Source: Lysobacter sp. 5GHs7-4 (GTDB lineage: Bacteria > Pseudomonadota > Gammaproteobacteria > Xanthomonadales > Xanthomonadaceae). From it: DNA of 64,000 bases. Under the pieces are notes generated by a model. The model searched no databases. It worked only from the letters and a program-made list of their open reading frames with translations, and had not been told where the DNA came from. The position numbers and the translations under genes were made by a program. Below, piece by piece: positions 1-11,984 of this stretch (position 1 is its first letter; each line of letters starts with the position of its first letter). The stretch spans positions 2,002,001 to 2,066,000 of the forward strand of contig NZ_CP089924.1 in the NCBI RefSeq assembly GCF_021284765.1. Reading direction: 5' to 3'.

Positions 1-555
1 GCAACCGGCGGCGATCGCCGGCGCGACCTTGTGCGCGACCAGGTTGAGCGGGAAGTTGAACGGCGTGATGAAGCTGCAGGGGCCCACCGGCACGCGCTTG
101 ACCATGCCGCGGTAGCCGCGCGTGCGCTTGGAAATTTGCAGCTCGATGATCTCGCCGTCCAGGCGCGTGGCCTCGCCGGCGGCGATGCGGAAGGTGTCGA
201 TCAGGCGGGTGACTTCGCCGCGCGCGTCCTGGATCGGCTTGCCGGCTTCGATGCACAGCGCCAGCGCGAGCTCCTCGTGGCGTTCGCTGAAGCGCCGCAC
301 GCAGTGTTCGAGCACGTCGCGGCGCGCATCGGGCGGGAACGCGGCCATCGCCTCGCGCGCCTTGTGCGCGGCGACGATCGCCTTGCGCACCACGGCCGCG
401 TCGGCGAAGGCCACGCGGGTGGCGACCTTGCCGCTGTACTTGTCCAGTACTTCCAGGTCGGTGTTGGCCGCGACCGGACGGTTGGCCAGATAGTACGGGT
501 AGCTGCTCTTGAGTCCGGAGGCGGCGGGCTTGGACTTGCTGGGGGACTTGGCCAT
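1..555 (-). CDS. Aldehyde dehydrogenase, N-terminal part (cut by window edge)
   Basis: The visible 185 residues are the N-terminal half of an NAD(P)-dependent aldehyde dehydrogenase. The segment GPCSFITPFNFPLNLVAHK followed by VAPAIAAGC matches the conserved ALDH substrate/cofactor-binding stretch. The catalytic Cys and Glu lie beyond the left edge, so substrate class cannot be read. The start is ATG at 555 (MAKSPSKSKP), with a lysine- and serine-rich leader. It lies 39 bases after the acetolactate synthase stop on the same strand, so the two are probably co-transcribed. The window edge truncates it; I see no sign that it is a pseudogene. Confidence 0.88.
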   Translation of the reverse strand, partial: MAKSPSKSKPAASGLKSSYPYYLANRPVAANTDLEVLDKYSGKVATRVAFADAAVVRKAIVAAHKAREAMAAFPPDARRDVLEHCVRRFSERHEELALALCIEAGKPIQDARGEVTRLIDTFRIAAGEATRLDGEIIELQISKRTRGYRGMVKRVPVGPCSFITPFNFPLNLVAHKVAPAIAAGC

Positions 556-594
556 GGCGGATTCCGTAGTGAACAGGGTGTGGGCGCGCGCGGT

Positions 595-2241
<1,647 letters not shown>

Positions 2242-2390
2242 GCGCAACTCCGTGCCGGGCTGCGCCCGAATTCGTCGATGTTCGCGCAGATCGTGTTAGC
2301 GGTGGGCGATGGCCGGGGCGCCGTGGCGGAACGGTGCGTCGCGTGGGCGGCGCCGGCAGGCGGCGAGGGCGCCGGCGTGTGCGGCGGCGT

Positions 2391-2466
2391 CATCGCGGCT
2401 TACGCCGCTCCCACAGAAAGCGGAGGCGGTGCCGGCCTTGGGGTAGGAGCGGCGTAAGCCGCGATG
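2391..2466. repeat. Paired GTAG-headed palindromic repeat (BIME-like)
   Basis: Two copies of a short palindromic element in opposite orientation: 2391-2411 and 2446-2466 are exact 21-base reverse complements separated by 34 bases. The right copy begins with GTAG (2443-2446) and contains the small dyad GCGGC..GCCGC. It sits between xseA and the acetolactate synthase gene. GTAG heads typify REP elements of Stenotrophomonas and relatives. A further copy with the same left flank is at 55719. Confidence 0.8.
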
Positions 2467-2504
2467 CGTCGCGACGCGCGACGCTGGTCCGGACGCAGCG
2501 CGTT

Positions 2505-3863
2505 TCAGGGGGCGTCGCCGCCCGCCTCGCCGTCCTCGACTTTCAAGCGCAGCCGCCCGTCCTGCACCCGCGCGCTCAAACGCTCGCCGGGCGCGGCATC
2601 CAGCACGCTGCGCACCACGTGCCCGTCCTCGCGCTGCAAAATCGCATAGCCGCGGGCGACGGTGGCCAGCGGGCTGACCGCCTCCAGCGAACGCGCCAGG
2701 CCGCGCAGGTGCAGGGTTTGGTGGGCGAGACGGCGCATCACGGCGGCGCGCGGCCGCTGGGCCAGCGCGCCCAGGCGTTCGCGCAGGGCGGCGATGCGGC
2801 GTTGCGGCTGGTTCGCGCGCAGCACCGCGTCGGCGTGTCGCAGCTGCGCGCGTTCGCGCTCCAGCCGGCGTTGCCAGGCCGCGGCCAGGCGGCGCAAGGC
2901 TTCGGCCTGGCGCAACCGCAGGGCCTGCAGGCGCGCCTGCGGCCGCAAGGCGTGCAAGCGCAGCGCGGCGCGGTCGGCGCGCTGCATGGCCTGGCGCAGG
3001 CGCTGCAGTTGCAGGTTGCGCAGGCGCGCGTCGAGCTGGCGCAGGCGGCGCAGCAGTTCGTCGCGATCCGGCGCGATCAGCTCGGCCGCGACCGAAGGCG
3101 TCGGCGCGCGCAGGTCGGCGGCGAAATCGGACAGGCTGAAGTCGGTCTCGTGGCCGATCGCCGACACCACCGGCACCTCGCAGGCCGCGATCGCGCGCGC
3201 CAGGCGCTCGTCGTTGAAGGCCCACAGGTCTTCCAGCGAGCCGCCGCCGCGCGCCAGCACCAGCACGTCGTAGCGGCCGGACGCGGCCGCGCGCTGCAGC
3301 ATCTGCACGATCTGGGCGGCGGCGCCTTCGCCCTGCACCGGCACCGGCAGCACTTCGGCCTGGATCAGCGGGAAACGGCGCGCCAACACGCTGAGCACGT
3401 CGCGCACCGCCGCGCCGCTGGGCGAGGTGATCACGCCCACGCGCGCCGGGTAGCGCGGCAGCGGGCGTTTGCGCTCGGCGTCGAACAGGCCCTCGGCCTG
3501 CAGCCGCGCCTTGAGCTCCTCGAACGCGCGCCGCAGCGCGCCTTCGCCGGCTTCCTCCATGTGGTCCAGCACCAGCTGGTAGTCGCCGCGCGCTTCATAC
3601 AGGGTCAGGCGGCCGCGCGCGAGCACGCGCAGGCCCTCGCGCGGGACGAACTTCAGCCAGCTGCTCTTGGGCTTGAACATCGCGCAGCGCACCTGCGCGC
3701 GCGCGTCCTTGAGGGTCAGATACAGATGGCCGGAGGACGGGCGCGACAGGTTGCCCAGCTCGCCCTCGACCCAGACCAGCGGAAAGGTGTCCTCCAGCAG
3801 GTTGCGCGCCAGGGTGTTGAGCTGGCTGGGGCTGAGGACTTCGTCGGGGGCGGCGGGGGGCAT
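2505..3863 (-). CDS. xseA: Exodeoxyribonuclease VII large subunit
   Basis: Large, catalytic subunit of exonuclease VII, which degrades single-stranded DNA to oligonucleotides together with XseB. The N-terminal OB-fold is visible as [20 protein letters not shown], then [10 protein letters not shown]. The core includes [19 protein letters not shown] and [18 protein letters not shown], and the C-terminal part is a long arginine/leucine-rich helical coiled coil, as is usual. The open frame extends upstream to 4007, but that extension is proline-rich and unlike the family. ATG 3863 gives 452 residues, close to the E. coli length. It is divergent from ispG. No strong ribosome-binding site precedes 3863, so the exact start is uncertain. 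Confidence 0.93.
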   Translation of the reverse strand: MPPAAPDEVLSPSQLNTLARNLLEDTFPLVWVEGELGNLSRPSSGHLYLTLKDARAQVRCAMFKPKSSWLKFVPREGLRVLARGRLTLYEARGDYQLVLDHMEEAGEGALRRAFEELKARLQAEGLFDAERKRPLPRYPARVGVITSPSGAAVRDVLSVLARRFPLIQAEVLPVPVQGEGAAAQIVQMLQRAAASGRYDVLVLARGGGSLEDLWAFNDERLARAIAACEVPVVSAIGHETDFSLSDFAADLRAPTPSVAAELIAPDRDELLRRLRQLDARLRNLQLQRLRQAMQRADRAALRLHALRPQARLQALRLRQAEALRRLAAAWQRRLERERAQLRHADAVLRANQPQRRIAALRERLGALAQRPRAAVMRRLAHQTLHLRGLARSLEAVSPLATVARGYAILQREDGHVVRSVLDAAPGERLSARVQDGRLRLKVEDGEAGGDAP

Positions 3864-4044
3864 GGCGGTGCGGACGGCGGACGGCTTGGATACGGGGCAG
3901 GGCGATGGTAACGCGTCCGGCGAGGCGGCCTGCGGCTGCGGTTCAGGCGGATGAAGCGCCGGTGGCCGCTCGCGCTGTCTCCAGTGCGACACCTCCATGA
4001 TCGTCATCCCCCGAACCCGCGCCTATCCCCCACCGCCCGGGCGT

Positions 4045-4050
4045 TACAAT
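4045..4050 (+). promoter_or_regulatory. Putative -10 box of ispG, leaderless arrangement
   Basis: TACAAT lies six bases before the ATG of ispG, so a transcript starting at the usual distance would begin at or next to the start codon. No ribosome-binding site fits before the ATG, and no good -35 hexamer is seen. The same geometry occurs before two regulator genes in this window (30575 and 60850). Confidence 0.45.
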
Positions 4051-4056
4051 GGGCGC

Positions 4057-5302
<1,246 letters not shown>

Positions 5303-5328
<26 letters not shown>

Positions 5329-6025
5329 CTCCAGCGACGGCGGCGACGCGCTGCGCGCGGAGACGCGCTTCGGCGTCGCGTTCCTGCGCCGCCACGGCTT
5401 GCGCCTGCTGCTGGTGTTCGCCGGCTTGCTGCTGCCGCTGTGGGCGTTCGCCGAGCTGGCCGACGAGATCCACGATCAGGACACCATCCCCTTCGACGAA
5501 CCGATCCTGCAGTTCGCGCATTCGCTGGCGCGCGAAGGCTTCGACCGCTTCTTCGTCGTGATCAGCAAGATCGGCTATCTGCACGGCGTGGTCCCGTTCG
5601 ACGTCGCGCTGGTGCTGGCGCTGAGCCTGCTGCGTCGCTTCCGCGAGGCGACCTTTGCGGCGATCGCTCTGGGCGGTTCGGCCCTGCTCAACATCGCCGC
5701 CAAGCAGGCCTTCGCGCGCGACCGGCCGTCGCTGTGGGAATCGATCGCGCCCGAGCACAACTACAGCTTCCCCAGCGGCCACGCGATGGGCTCGGCCACG
5801 CTGGCCTGCGTGCTGACCCTGCTGGTCTGGCGTACCCGCTGGCGCTGGCCGGTGGCCGTGGCCATGGCGGCCTTCGTCGTGCTGGTCGGCCTGTCGCGGG
5901 TCTACCTGGGCGTGCATTACCCCTCCGACATCCTGGCCGGCTGGGCCGTCGCCACGGCCTGGGCGGTGGCGGTGTATGTGCTGACGTTTCGTGGTGGGGT
6001 GGGGCCGTGGAGGGCCGCCTCGTAG
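5303..6025 (+). CDS. PAP2-family membrane phosphatase
   Basis: 240-residue integral membrane phosphatase of the type-2 phosphatidic acid phosphatase superfamily. All three signature motifs are present: [13 protein letters not shown] (in [14 protein letters not shown]) and [12 protein letters not shown], which together form the vanadium-haloperoxidase-like active site. About five or six hydrophobic segments are visible (from roughly 31-49 to 212-228). Likely substrates are lipid phosphates such as undecaprenyl pyrophosphate or phosphatidylglycerophosphate; the sequence does not decide. The ATG at 5303 lies inside the end of ispG, so translation is probably coupled. Sharing an operon with an isoprenoid gene makes a polyprenyl-phosphate substrate attractive, but that is inference. 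Confidence 0.9.
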
Positions 6026-6469
6026 GTCGTCGTCGATGCGGGCGCGACCACGATTGAATGCACGTTGGGTGGCGCGATGCTGCAGCGGATCGCGAGCAGC
6101 GTCGCTACCAATTGCCTCCTGTTCCGCGGCCGCCTGGGCAGCCTGGATCGCAACAACCGCGCCAGGCAGACGTCAAAGGGCGCGAAGCCCTCAGCTGGGT
6201 ACGGCGGCTGGCCGAATCTTGCCCCGCGGCACATGCAGCCTTGCCGATTCTGTGCTTATCGTGTGCCTGGCGGGGTAGGGCGATCCTCATCGCCCCCCGT
6301 TGTGCATTAGGTCGGCGCCTGGGGAAGCGTCGGCCGACGCCGTAGGCGGCTCGTGCTTCCGCCGCCGATCGGGCCTCGCTCAGCACCACTCTCCCATCTG
6401 GGCCACCGGTTCGGCGCTACGCCGTCGGTGGGCGTATGCATTGCGGATTCGCATTAGGGGACGTTGCAC
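6026..6469. other. 444-base stretch without a recognised gene
   Basis: Short open frames on both strands here have no recognisable domains or convincing starts. The right end must contain the promoter of the secreted protease gene, but I see no clear -35/-10 pair. AGGGG at 6456-6460 is the ribosome-binding site for the ATG at 6470. Confidence 0.5.
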
Positions 6470-9400
6470 ATGTCGATAAGAATCAACCGATGGACGGTCG
6501 GGCTGGCGCTGGGTGCGCTGGCGGCGATCGCCGGCGCCACCGTCATGCTCGGCGGCGGCGTATCCGATGCCGGCGGCGGGCCGATCGGCGGCGCGCCGGC
6601 GGCCGTGTCCGGCGGCAACAACGAGTTGCCGGAACAGCAGGTCCGCAAATACATCGTGGTCTACCGCGAGGCGCCGCTGGCGACCTACCGCGGCGAGATC
6701 AAGGGCCTGCCGGCGCCGGAGCGTCTGGTCGGCGAGCCCGGCGTGCCGCAGATGGCGCGCGCCGCCGCGACCGCGGCCGGCGAAGGCAAGCTGGACGTGC
6801 GCAGTTCGCGCGCGCAGGCGTATGTGCGTCACCTGGAAAGCGCGCAGCGCCAGCACGAGTCCGGCATCGCCGCCGCGATCGGCCGTCCGCTGCGCATCGA
6901 ACGCCGCATGCGGCACGCGCTCAACGCCGTGGTCACCGAGCTGAGCGAGGCCGAGGCCCAGCGCGTGCAGCAACTGTCCGAGGTGCAGTTCGTCGAGGAG
7001 TACCGCGAGTACGAACAAGACACCGACGTCGGCCCGACCCTGATCGGCGCGCCGCAGCTGTGGAACTCGCCGACCAATCCGGTCAAGGGCGAGGGCGTGG
7101 TGGTCGGCATCCTCGACTCGGGCATCAACTTCGGCAGCCCCTCGTTCGCGGCCGTCGATGAGCAGGGCTACGCTCACGTCAATCCGCTGGGCGCCGGCAA
7201 CTACCTGGGCACCTGCGCGGCGGGCGGCGTCGATGCCGGCCGTTGCAACGACAAGCTGATCGGCGGTTACGACTTCGTCTGCGCGGCGCCGGGCAACACC
7301 TGCGGCGTGGCCAACATCCGCGAGGAGCCGGGCTTCGGCGACACCAACAGCCACGGCAGCCACACCGCCTCGACCACCGCGGGCAACTTCCGCACGGTCG
7401 CGTTCAAGGGCCGCAACACGCTGATTTCCGGCGTGGCGCCGCACGCCAACATCATCGCCTACGACGTGTGCTACACGAACACGGCGACCGGTCGCGGCCT
7501 GTGCCCGAACACGTCGTCGGCCGCCGCGGTCGATCAGGCGGTCGCCGACGGCATCGTCGACGTGCTGAACTTCTCGGTGGGCGGCGGCGAAAACCCGTGG
7601 AGCGATTCGGTCTCGCTGGCCTTCCTCAACGCGGTCAACGCCGGCATCTACGTGGCGACCTCGGCCGGCAACAGCGGCCCGGGCCCGAACACCATGGGCC
7701 ACCTGGAGCCGTGGACCGGTTCCACCGCGGCCGCGCAGCATGGCCGTCAGGACTTCAATCCGGTCATGCAGGTCACCGGCCCGGGCGCCGTACCCGCCGC
7801 GCTGGGCGCGCTGGTGCTCAACGAAGGCACGGGCGGCGTCGCGTTCACTTCGCCGCTGGCGCCGACCACGGTGCTGCGCGTCAGCCCCAACATCGACGGC
7901 GTCGACGACGGCTGCGCCGCGTATCCGGCCGGCACCTTCACCAACGCGATCGCGGTGATCCGCCGCGGCACCTGTTCGTTCACCATCAAGTCCGGCAACG
8001 CGGCGGCCGCAGGTGCGGTCGCGGTGGTTATCGCCAATAACGCCGCCGGCGGTCTGATCCCGACCATGACCGGCGCGACCGTTCCCGGTTTCGCGATGCT
8101 GCAGGCCGACGCCAATGCGGTGCGCGATTTCCTGGCCGGCAATCCCGGCACCGCCGGCATCAGCGTGCTGCCGATTCCGAACACGCCCGACGTGCTTGCC
8201 GATTTCAGCTCGCGCGGCCCGGCCGGCACCTACGATCTTCTGAAGCCCGACGTCACCGCACCTGGCGTGGCCATCCTGGCCGTGGTCGCCGGTACCGCGA
8301 TCAGCGGTTCGGAGAACGCGGTGGGCCTGATGAACGGCACCTCGATGGCTTCGCCGCACCACGCCGGCGCCGCCGGTCTGCTGCGTCAGGCGCAGCCGAC
8401 CTGGACCGTGCCGGAAGTGAAGTCGGCGTTGGTGATGACCGCCGAGCAGCAGGTGTTCAAGGAAGACTCGATCACGCCGGCGACGCCGTTCGATCGCGGC
8501 GGTGGCCGTTTGCGCGTCGACCTCGCGCTGCGCGCCGGTCTGGTGCTCAACGAAACCCGCGCCAACTACCTGGCCGCCAACCCGGCCAACGGCGGCGACG
8601 TCGCCAACCTCAACCAGCCCAGCCTGGCCAAGGCGCGCTGCGTCGAGCGTTGCGTGTTCACCCGTACCTTCCGCAACACGCTGTCGGTGCGTCAGGGCTG
8701 GACGGTCAAGCTGACCGGCCTCAGCGGCACGATCTCGCCGGCGCTGTTCACGCTCAATCCGGGCGAGAGCAAGGCGGTCAAGATCACGGTCAACAGCTAC
8801 CAGCTGCCGGCCGACGGTTCCTGGAATTTCGGCACCCTGACCCTGACGCCGACCGCGATCGGCACGCTGGACCAGCCGACGCTGCGCCTGCCCGTGGCGG
8901 TGTCGGTGCCGCCGCCGGTGATCGCGCTGACGCCGGTGCAGATCGCGGCGACCCTGCCCGCGGGCGGTAGCGGCTTCGCCAACTTCCGCATCGACAACCT
9001 CGGCGGTTCGCGTCTGGATTACACCATCGACAACACCGGACAGGGCCTGCGCACCTTGCTCGACGCGCAGCGCGGTGCGGTCAGCAGCGGCTTCCGCGCC
9101 ACGGTCTACACCGATCCGGCGACGGCGGGCTCGGCGGCGCAGTTCAGCGCCGACGATTTCAGCGTGACCGAAGCCACGCGCCTGGTGTCGCTGTACACGG
9201 AAGGCTTCGTGTCCAGCGGTCAGCCGCTGGCGACCACCGCGACCAGCCTGACCTGGACCCTGTTCCGCGACAGCGGCAGCAATCCGGAAGGCAATCCGCA
9301 GGCCTCGCCGGGCGTGGCCGTGTGGAGCTACACCGCCGCGCCGACCGGTGCCGGCGTCACGCTCACCGGCGCCAACATCGGCCTCAATCTGACCGCGGCC

Positions 9401-9808
9401 GGCCAGAACGTCGATCTGCTGCCGGGCCGTTACTGGCTGGTGGTGCATGCGCGTTCCAGCTTCGCCAACCGTTGGGTGTGGTTCGCCTCCAACACCGGCG
9501 ACAACGTGTTCCGCACCATCACCGTCACCACCGCCGGTGCCGGCGCCTGGACCGCGGGCACCGGCTTCGCCGGCCTGGCCTGGAACGTGGGCGCGTCCAA
9601 CGCCTGCGGCGCGCCGTGGATCGGTGCGCCGGTGAGCGCGATGGGACGCGTGAATCCGGGTGCGGTCGGCAACAACGCGCAGGTGCAGCTCAACGCGGGC
9701 GGCCTGAGCGCCGGCACGCACGTGGGCTTCATCTGCGTGGCCAGCAACGATCCCGTCAAGCCCAAGGTCGCCGCGCGCGTGGTGCTGACGGTGACGGCCG
9801 GGCCGTAA
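6470..9808 (+). CDS. Secreted S8 subtilisin-like protease with PA insert
   Basis: 1112-residue exported serine protease. A signal peptide (about 1-27) is followed by an I9-like propeptide (about 58-180). The S8 catalytic domain has Asp216 in GILDSGIN, His295 in DTNSHGSHTA and Ser625 in NGTSMASPHHAG. A protease-associated (PA) insert lies between His and Ser (RGTCSFTIKSGNAAAAGA), as in large multidomain subtilases. The C-terminal third is beta-rich, with a fibronectin-like segment and repeated GTHVGFICVAS-type strands, probably for stability or substrate binding. ATG 6470 has AGGGG upstream; a TTG two codons earlier is poorer. The trimeric adhesin gene follows 108 bases downstream in the same direction. 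Confidence 0.93.
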   Translation: MSIRINRWTVGLALGALAAIAGATVMLGGGVSDAGGGPIGGAPAAVSGGNNELPEQQVRKYIVVYREAPLATYRGEIKGLPAPERLVGEPGVPQMARAAATAAGEGKLDVRSSRAQAYVRHLESAQRQHESGIAAAIGRPLRIERRMRHALNAVVTELSEAEAQRVQQLSEVQFVEEYREYEQDTDVGPTLIGAPQLWNSPTNPVKGEGVVVGILDSGINFGSPSFAAVDEQGYAHVNPLGAGNYLGTCAAGGVDAGRCNDKLIGGYDFVCAAPGNTCGVANIREEPGFGDTNSHGSHTASTTAGNFRTVAFKGRNTLISGVAPHANIIAYDVCYTNTATGRGLCPNTSSAAAVDQAVADGIVDVLNFSVGGGENPWSDSVSLAFLNAVNAGIYVATSAGNSGPGPNTMGHLEPWTGSTAAAQHGRQDFNPVMQVTGPGAVPAALGALVLNEGTGGVAFTSPLAPTTVLRVSPNIDGVDDGCAAYPAGTFTNAIAVIRRGTCSFTIKSGNAAAAGAVAVVIANNAAGGLIPTMTGATVPGFAMLQADANAVRDFLAGNPGTAGISVLPIPNTPDVLADFSSRGPAGTYDLLKPDVTAPGVAILAVVAGTAISGSENAVGLMNGTSMASPHHAGAAGLLRQAQPTWTVPEVKSALVMTAEQQVFKEDSITPATPFDRGGGRLRVDLALRAGLVLNETRANYLAANPANGGDVANLNQPSLAKARCVERCVFTRTFRNTLSVRQGWTVKLTGLSGTISPALFTLNPGESKAVKITVNSYQLPADGSWNFGTLTLTPTAIGTLDQPTLRLPVAVSVPPPVIALTPVQIAATLPAGGSGFANFRIDNLGGSRLDYTIDNTGQGLRTLLDAQRGAVSSGFRATVYTDPATAGSAAQFSADDFSVTEATRLVSLYTEGFVSSGQPLATTATSLTWTLFRDSGSNPEGNPQASPGVAVWSYTAAPTGAGVTLTGANIGLNLTAAGQNVDLLPGRYWLVVHARSSFANRWVWFASNTGDNVFRTITVTTAGAGAWTAGTGFAGLAWNVGASNACGAPWIGAPVSAMGRVNPGAVGNNAQVQLNAGGLSAGTHVGFICVASNDPVKPKVAARVVLTVTAGP

Positions 9809-9916
9809 CGTTCGCTGGCTACTGTCGCCGGGCCCGTTCGTGGGCCCGGCGATTACTTCGATACCGGTACGGGCCGCGTTGCACGGCCCATCCAAACGAT
9901 TCCTTAGGGGGAAGCA

Positions 9917-11605
9917 ATGAAGCACATGCACCACTCGCTCCTGTCCACCGCGCTGCTGCTGGCGCTGGCCCTGCCGACGGCCGCGCTGGCTGGCGAACCC
10001 TGCCTGCTCGACGACGGCCTGGGCGGCACCACCACCGGCGGCGCCACCGCGGCCGGCGGCGGCGCGACCGCCTGCGGCAGCGGCGCCACCGCCAGCGGCG
10101 ACGGCAGCACCGCGGTCGGTTCGGCCAGCACCGCCAGCGGCACCGGCAGCACCGCGGTCGGCGCCGACAGCGTCGCCGGCGGCGATCAGAGCACCGCGGT
10201 CGGCCAGGGCGCGCAGGCCGGCGGTTTCGGCGCCACCGCCAACGGCAGCGGCAGCAACGCCAGCGGCGAGTTCGCCACCGCCACCGGCACCGCCAGCGAA
10301 GCCAGCGGGCAATTCAGCAGCGCCAGCGGCGCCGGCGCGCGCGCCACCAACGACAACGCCACCGCCACCGGCAGCTTCAGCGAAGCCAGCGGCCTGGGCA
10401 GCTCGGCGCACGGCTACAACGCCATCGCCAGCGGCGAGCTCAGCACCGCCAGCGGCAGCGGCTCTCTGGCCTCGGGCGAGGCCAGCACCGCCAACGGCGC
10501 CGGCGCCACCGCCAGCGGCAAGGGCAGCACCGCGACCGGCGCGCACAGCGTCGCCAGCGCCGACGGCGCCACCGCCAACGGCGGCTGGGTCGACAAGGAC
10601 GGCGACGGCGTGGTCGATCCGGACGAAGTGACCACCGCCAGCGGCCTGGAATCCAGCGCCTTCGGTGGAGCGGCCCAGGCCACGGCGGACCAGTCCAGCG
10701 CCTTCGGCGGTCGTAGCGTCGCCAGCGGCATCGGCAGCAGCGCGTTCGGCTACGGCGCGCAGGCCACGATGCAGAACGCGACTGCGATCGGCCAGGGCAG
10801 CAACGCCAGCGCGACCAACAGCGTCGCCCTGGGCGCGGGCTCGAATGCCAACCGCGCCAACACCGTCTCGGTGGGCGACACCGGCAACGAGCGCCAGATC
10901 ACCAACGTCGCCGCCGGCACGCAGGGCACCGACGCGGTCAATCTGACCCAGCTGCAGGACGGCAACGCGGCGACCTTGAACGCGGCCAACACCTACGCCG
11001 ACACGGTCGCGGCCAATACGCTCAACAGCGCCAACACCTACACCGACACGGTCGCGGCCAACACGCTCAACAGCGCCAACACCTACACCGACACGGTCGC
11101 GGCCAATACCCTCAACAGCGCCAACAGCTACACCGATTCGCGCGTGACCAGCAACAACGCCAACGTGCTCAACCAGGCCAACGCGTACGCCGATGCCGGC
11201 GATGCGGCCACGCTCAACGCCGCCAACACGCATGCCGATGCCGGCGACGTGGCGACGCTGCGCACCGCCAACACCTACACCGACATGCGTTTCGCCCAGG
11301 CGATCGCGGCGCCGATGGCGGCCATCGACGACCTGCGCAGCGACATGGACTGGGGCTTCAAGCAGACCGACCGCCGCATCGACCGCGCCGGTGCGATGAC
11401 CGCGGCGATGGTGCAGATGGCGACCTCGGCCGCCGGCATCCACACCAAGAACCGCGTCGCCGTCGGTGCGGGTTTCCAGAACGGCGAGCAGGCCCTGTCG
11501 ATCGGTTACCAGCGCGCGATCAGCGAACGCGCCACGGTGACTTTCGGCGGCGCGTTCAGCAGCTCGGAGAGCTCGGCGGGCGTGGGTTTGGGTTTCGGTT
11601 GGTAA
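9917..11605 (+). CDS. YadA-type trimeric autotransporter adhesin
   Basis: 562-residue outer-membrane adhesin (type Vc secretion). Signal peptide about 1-25. The head (about 30-320) is made of degenerate 14-residue SxAxG repeats (ASGDGSTAVGSASTASG and so on) forming a left-handed beta-roll. A neck follows (about 315-350, with AAGTQGTDAVNLTQLQDG). The stalk (about 355-455) has repeated TYTDTVAANTLNSAN units. The final ~75 residues are the four-stranded YadA anchor (KNRVAVGAGFQNGEQALSIGY, ending GVGLGFGW). An insertion WVDKDGDGVVDPDEV in the head resembles a Ca-binding dockerin-like loop. AGGGGGAAGCA precedes ATG 9917. A strong terminator follows the gene. Confidence 0.94.
   Translation: MKHMHHSLLSTALLLALALPTAALAGEPCLLDDGLGGTTTGGATAAGGGATACGSGATASGDGSTAVGSASTASGTGSTAVGADSVAGGDQSTAVGQGAQAGGFGATANGSGSNASGEFATATGTASEASGQFSSASGAGARATNDNATATGSFSEASGLGSSAHGYNAIASGELSTASGSGSLASGEASTANGAGATASGKGSTATGAHSVASADGATANGGWVDKDGDGVVDPDEVTTASGLESSAFGGAAQATADQSSAFGGRSVASGIGSSAFGYGAQATMQNATAIGQGSNASATNSVALGAGSNANRANTVSVGDTGNERQITNVAAGTQGTDAVNLTQLQDGNAATLNAANTYADTVAANTLNSANTYTDTVAANTLNSANTYTDTVAANTLNSANSYTDSRVTSNNANVLNQANAYADAGDAATLNAANTHADAGDVATLRTANTYTDMRFAQAIAAPMAAIDDLRSDMDWGFKQTDRRIDRAGAMTAAMVQMATSAAGIHTKNRVAVGAGFQNGEQALSIGYQRAISERATVTFGGAFSSSESSAGVGLGFGW
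10988..11122 (+). repeat. Three 45-bp tandem repeats in the adhesin stalk
   Basis: Units begin at 10988, 11033 and 11078, each coding for NTYxDTVAANTLNSA. A diverged fourth copy follows from 11123. They are almost identical at DNA level, so copy number could change by slippage or recombination while keeping frame, altering stalk length. Confidence 0.85.
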
Positions 11606-11632
11606 GGGTTCCTTGGGAGTTGCAATATCTGA

Positions 11633-11659
11633 CGGCGCCTACGGGCGCCGTTTTTTTTT
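11633..11659 (+). terminator. Rho-independent terminator after the adhesin gene
   Basis: Perfect 7-bp stem CGGCGCC/GGCGCCG closed by a TACG loop (a UNCG-type stable tetraloop in RNA) and followed by nine T. It lies 28 bases after the adhesin stop. Confidence 0.95.
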
Positions 11660-11984
11660 GCTGTTGTTTCCCCTTTGAAAAAGGGGCGGCTAGGGGGTGA
11701 TTGGCTGCGCGCTCGCGTGGAGTGCGTCTAAGCAAAAGCAAATCTCCCCCAACCCCTCTTTTACAAAGAGGGGAGCTGTACGCAGGAGAGGGAAGGGGCA
11801 CCGATGGCCGTAGGATGCGGTGTTAACCGCATCGTTACGCACCTGCATACTCGCATCGCGCATCGCGCATCGCGCGTCACTCATCACGCACCGCGCTCTG
11901 CATGCCGCGCGATGCGGTGCGCCTGCGGCTTGCCGCATCCTACGGGCTCGCCGCATCCTACGGGCTCGCCGCATCCTAAGCGGG
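11660..11984. repeat. Intergenic repeat cluster (C-rich and GTAG elements)
   Basis: Between convergent genes. Two copies of a C-rich palindromic element lie at about 11669-11705 and 11731-11777, with cores like CCCCTTTGAAAAAGGGG and CCCCTCTTTTACAAAGAGGGG. A GTAG-headed element with stem GATGCGGT/ACCGCATC is at 11810-11833. An inverted long version spans 11911-11943, and an 18-base unit starting CCGCATCCTACGGG is tandemly repeated at 11933, 11951 and 11969. Related copies occur at 37419-37488, 55806 and 62367-62526. No gene is seen here. Confidence 0.8.

Noticed and set aside
3864..4007. N-terminal extension of XseA
   Set aside because: Extension is proline-rich, not family-like, and the 3863 start gives the usual length.
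10000..10600. Possible separate short genes or CRISPR-like repeats in the adhesin head
   Set aside because: The repeats are codon-level SAxG units in one long frame.
6380..11443. A 1687-residue open frame antisense to the protease and adhesin genes
   Set aside because: High GC leaves antisense frames open. The translation is Arg/Gly/Ala-rich without domains, and both sense genes have clear motifs, signal peptides and ribosome-binding sites.
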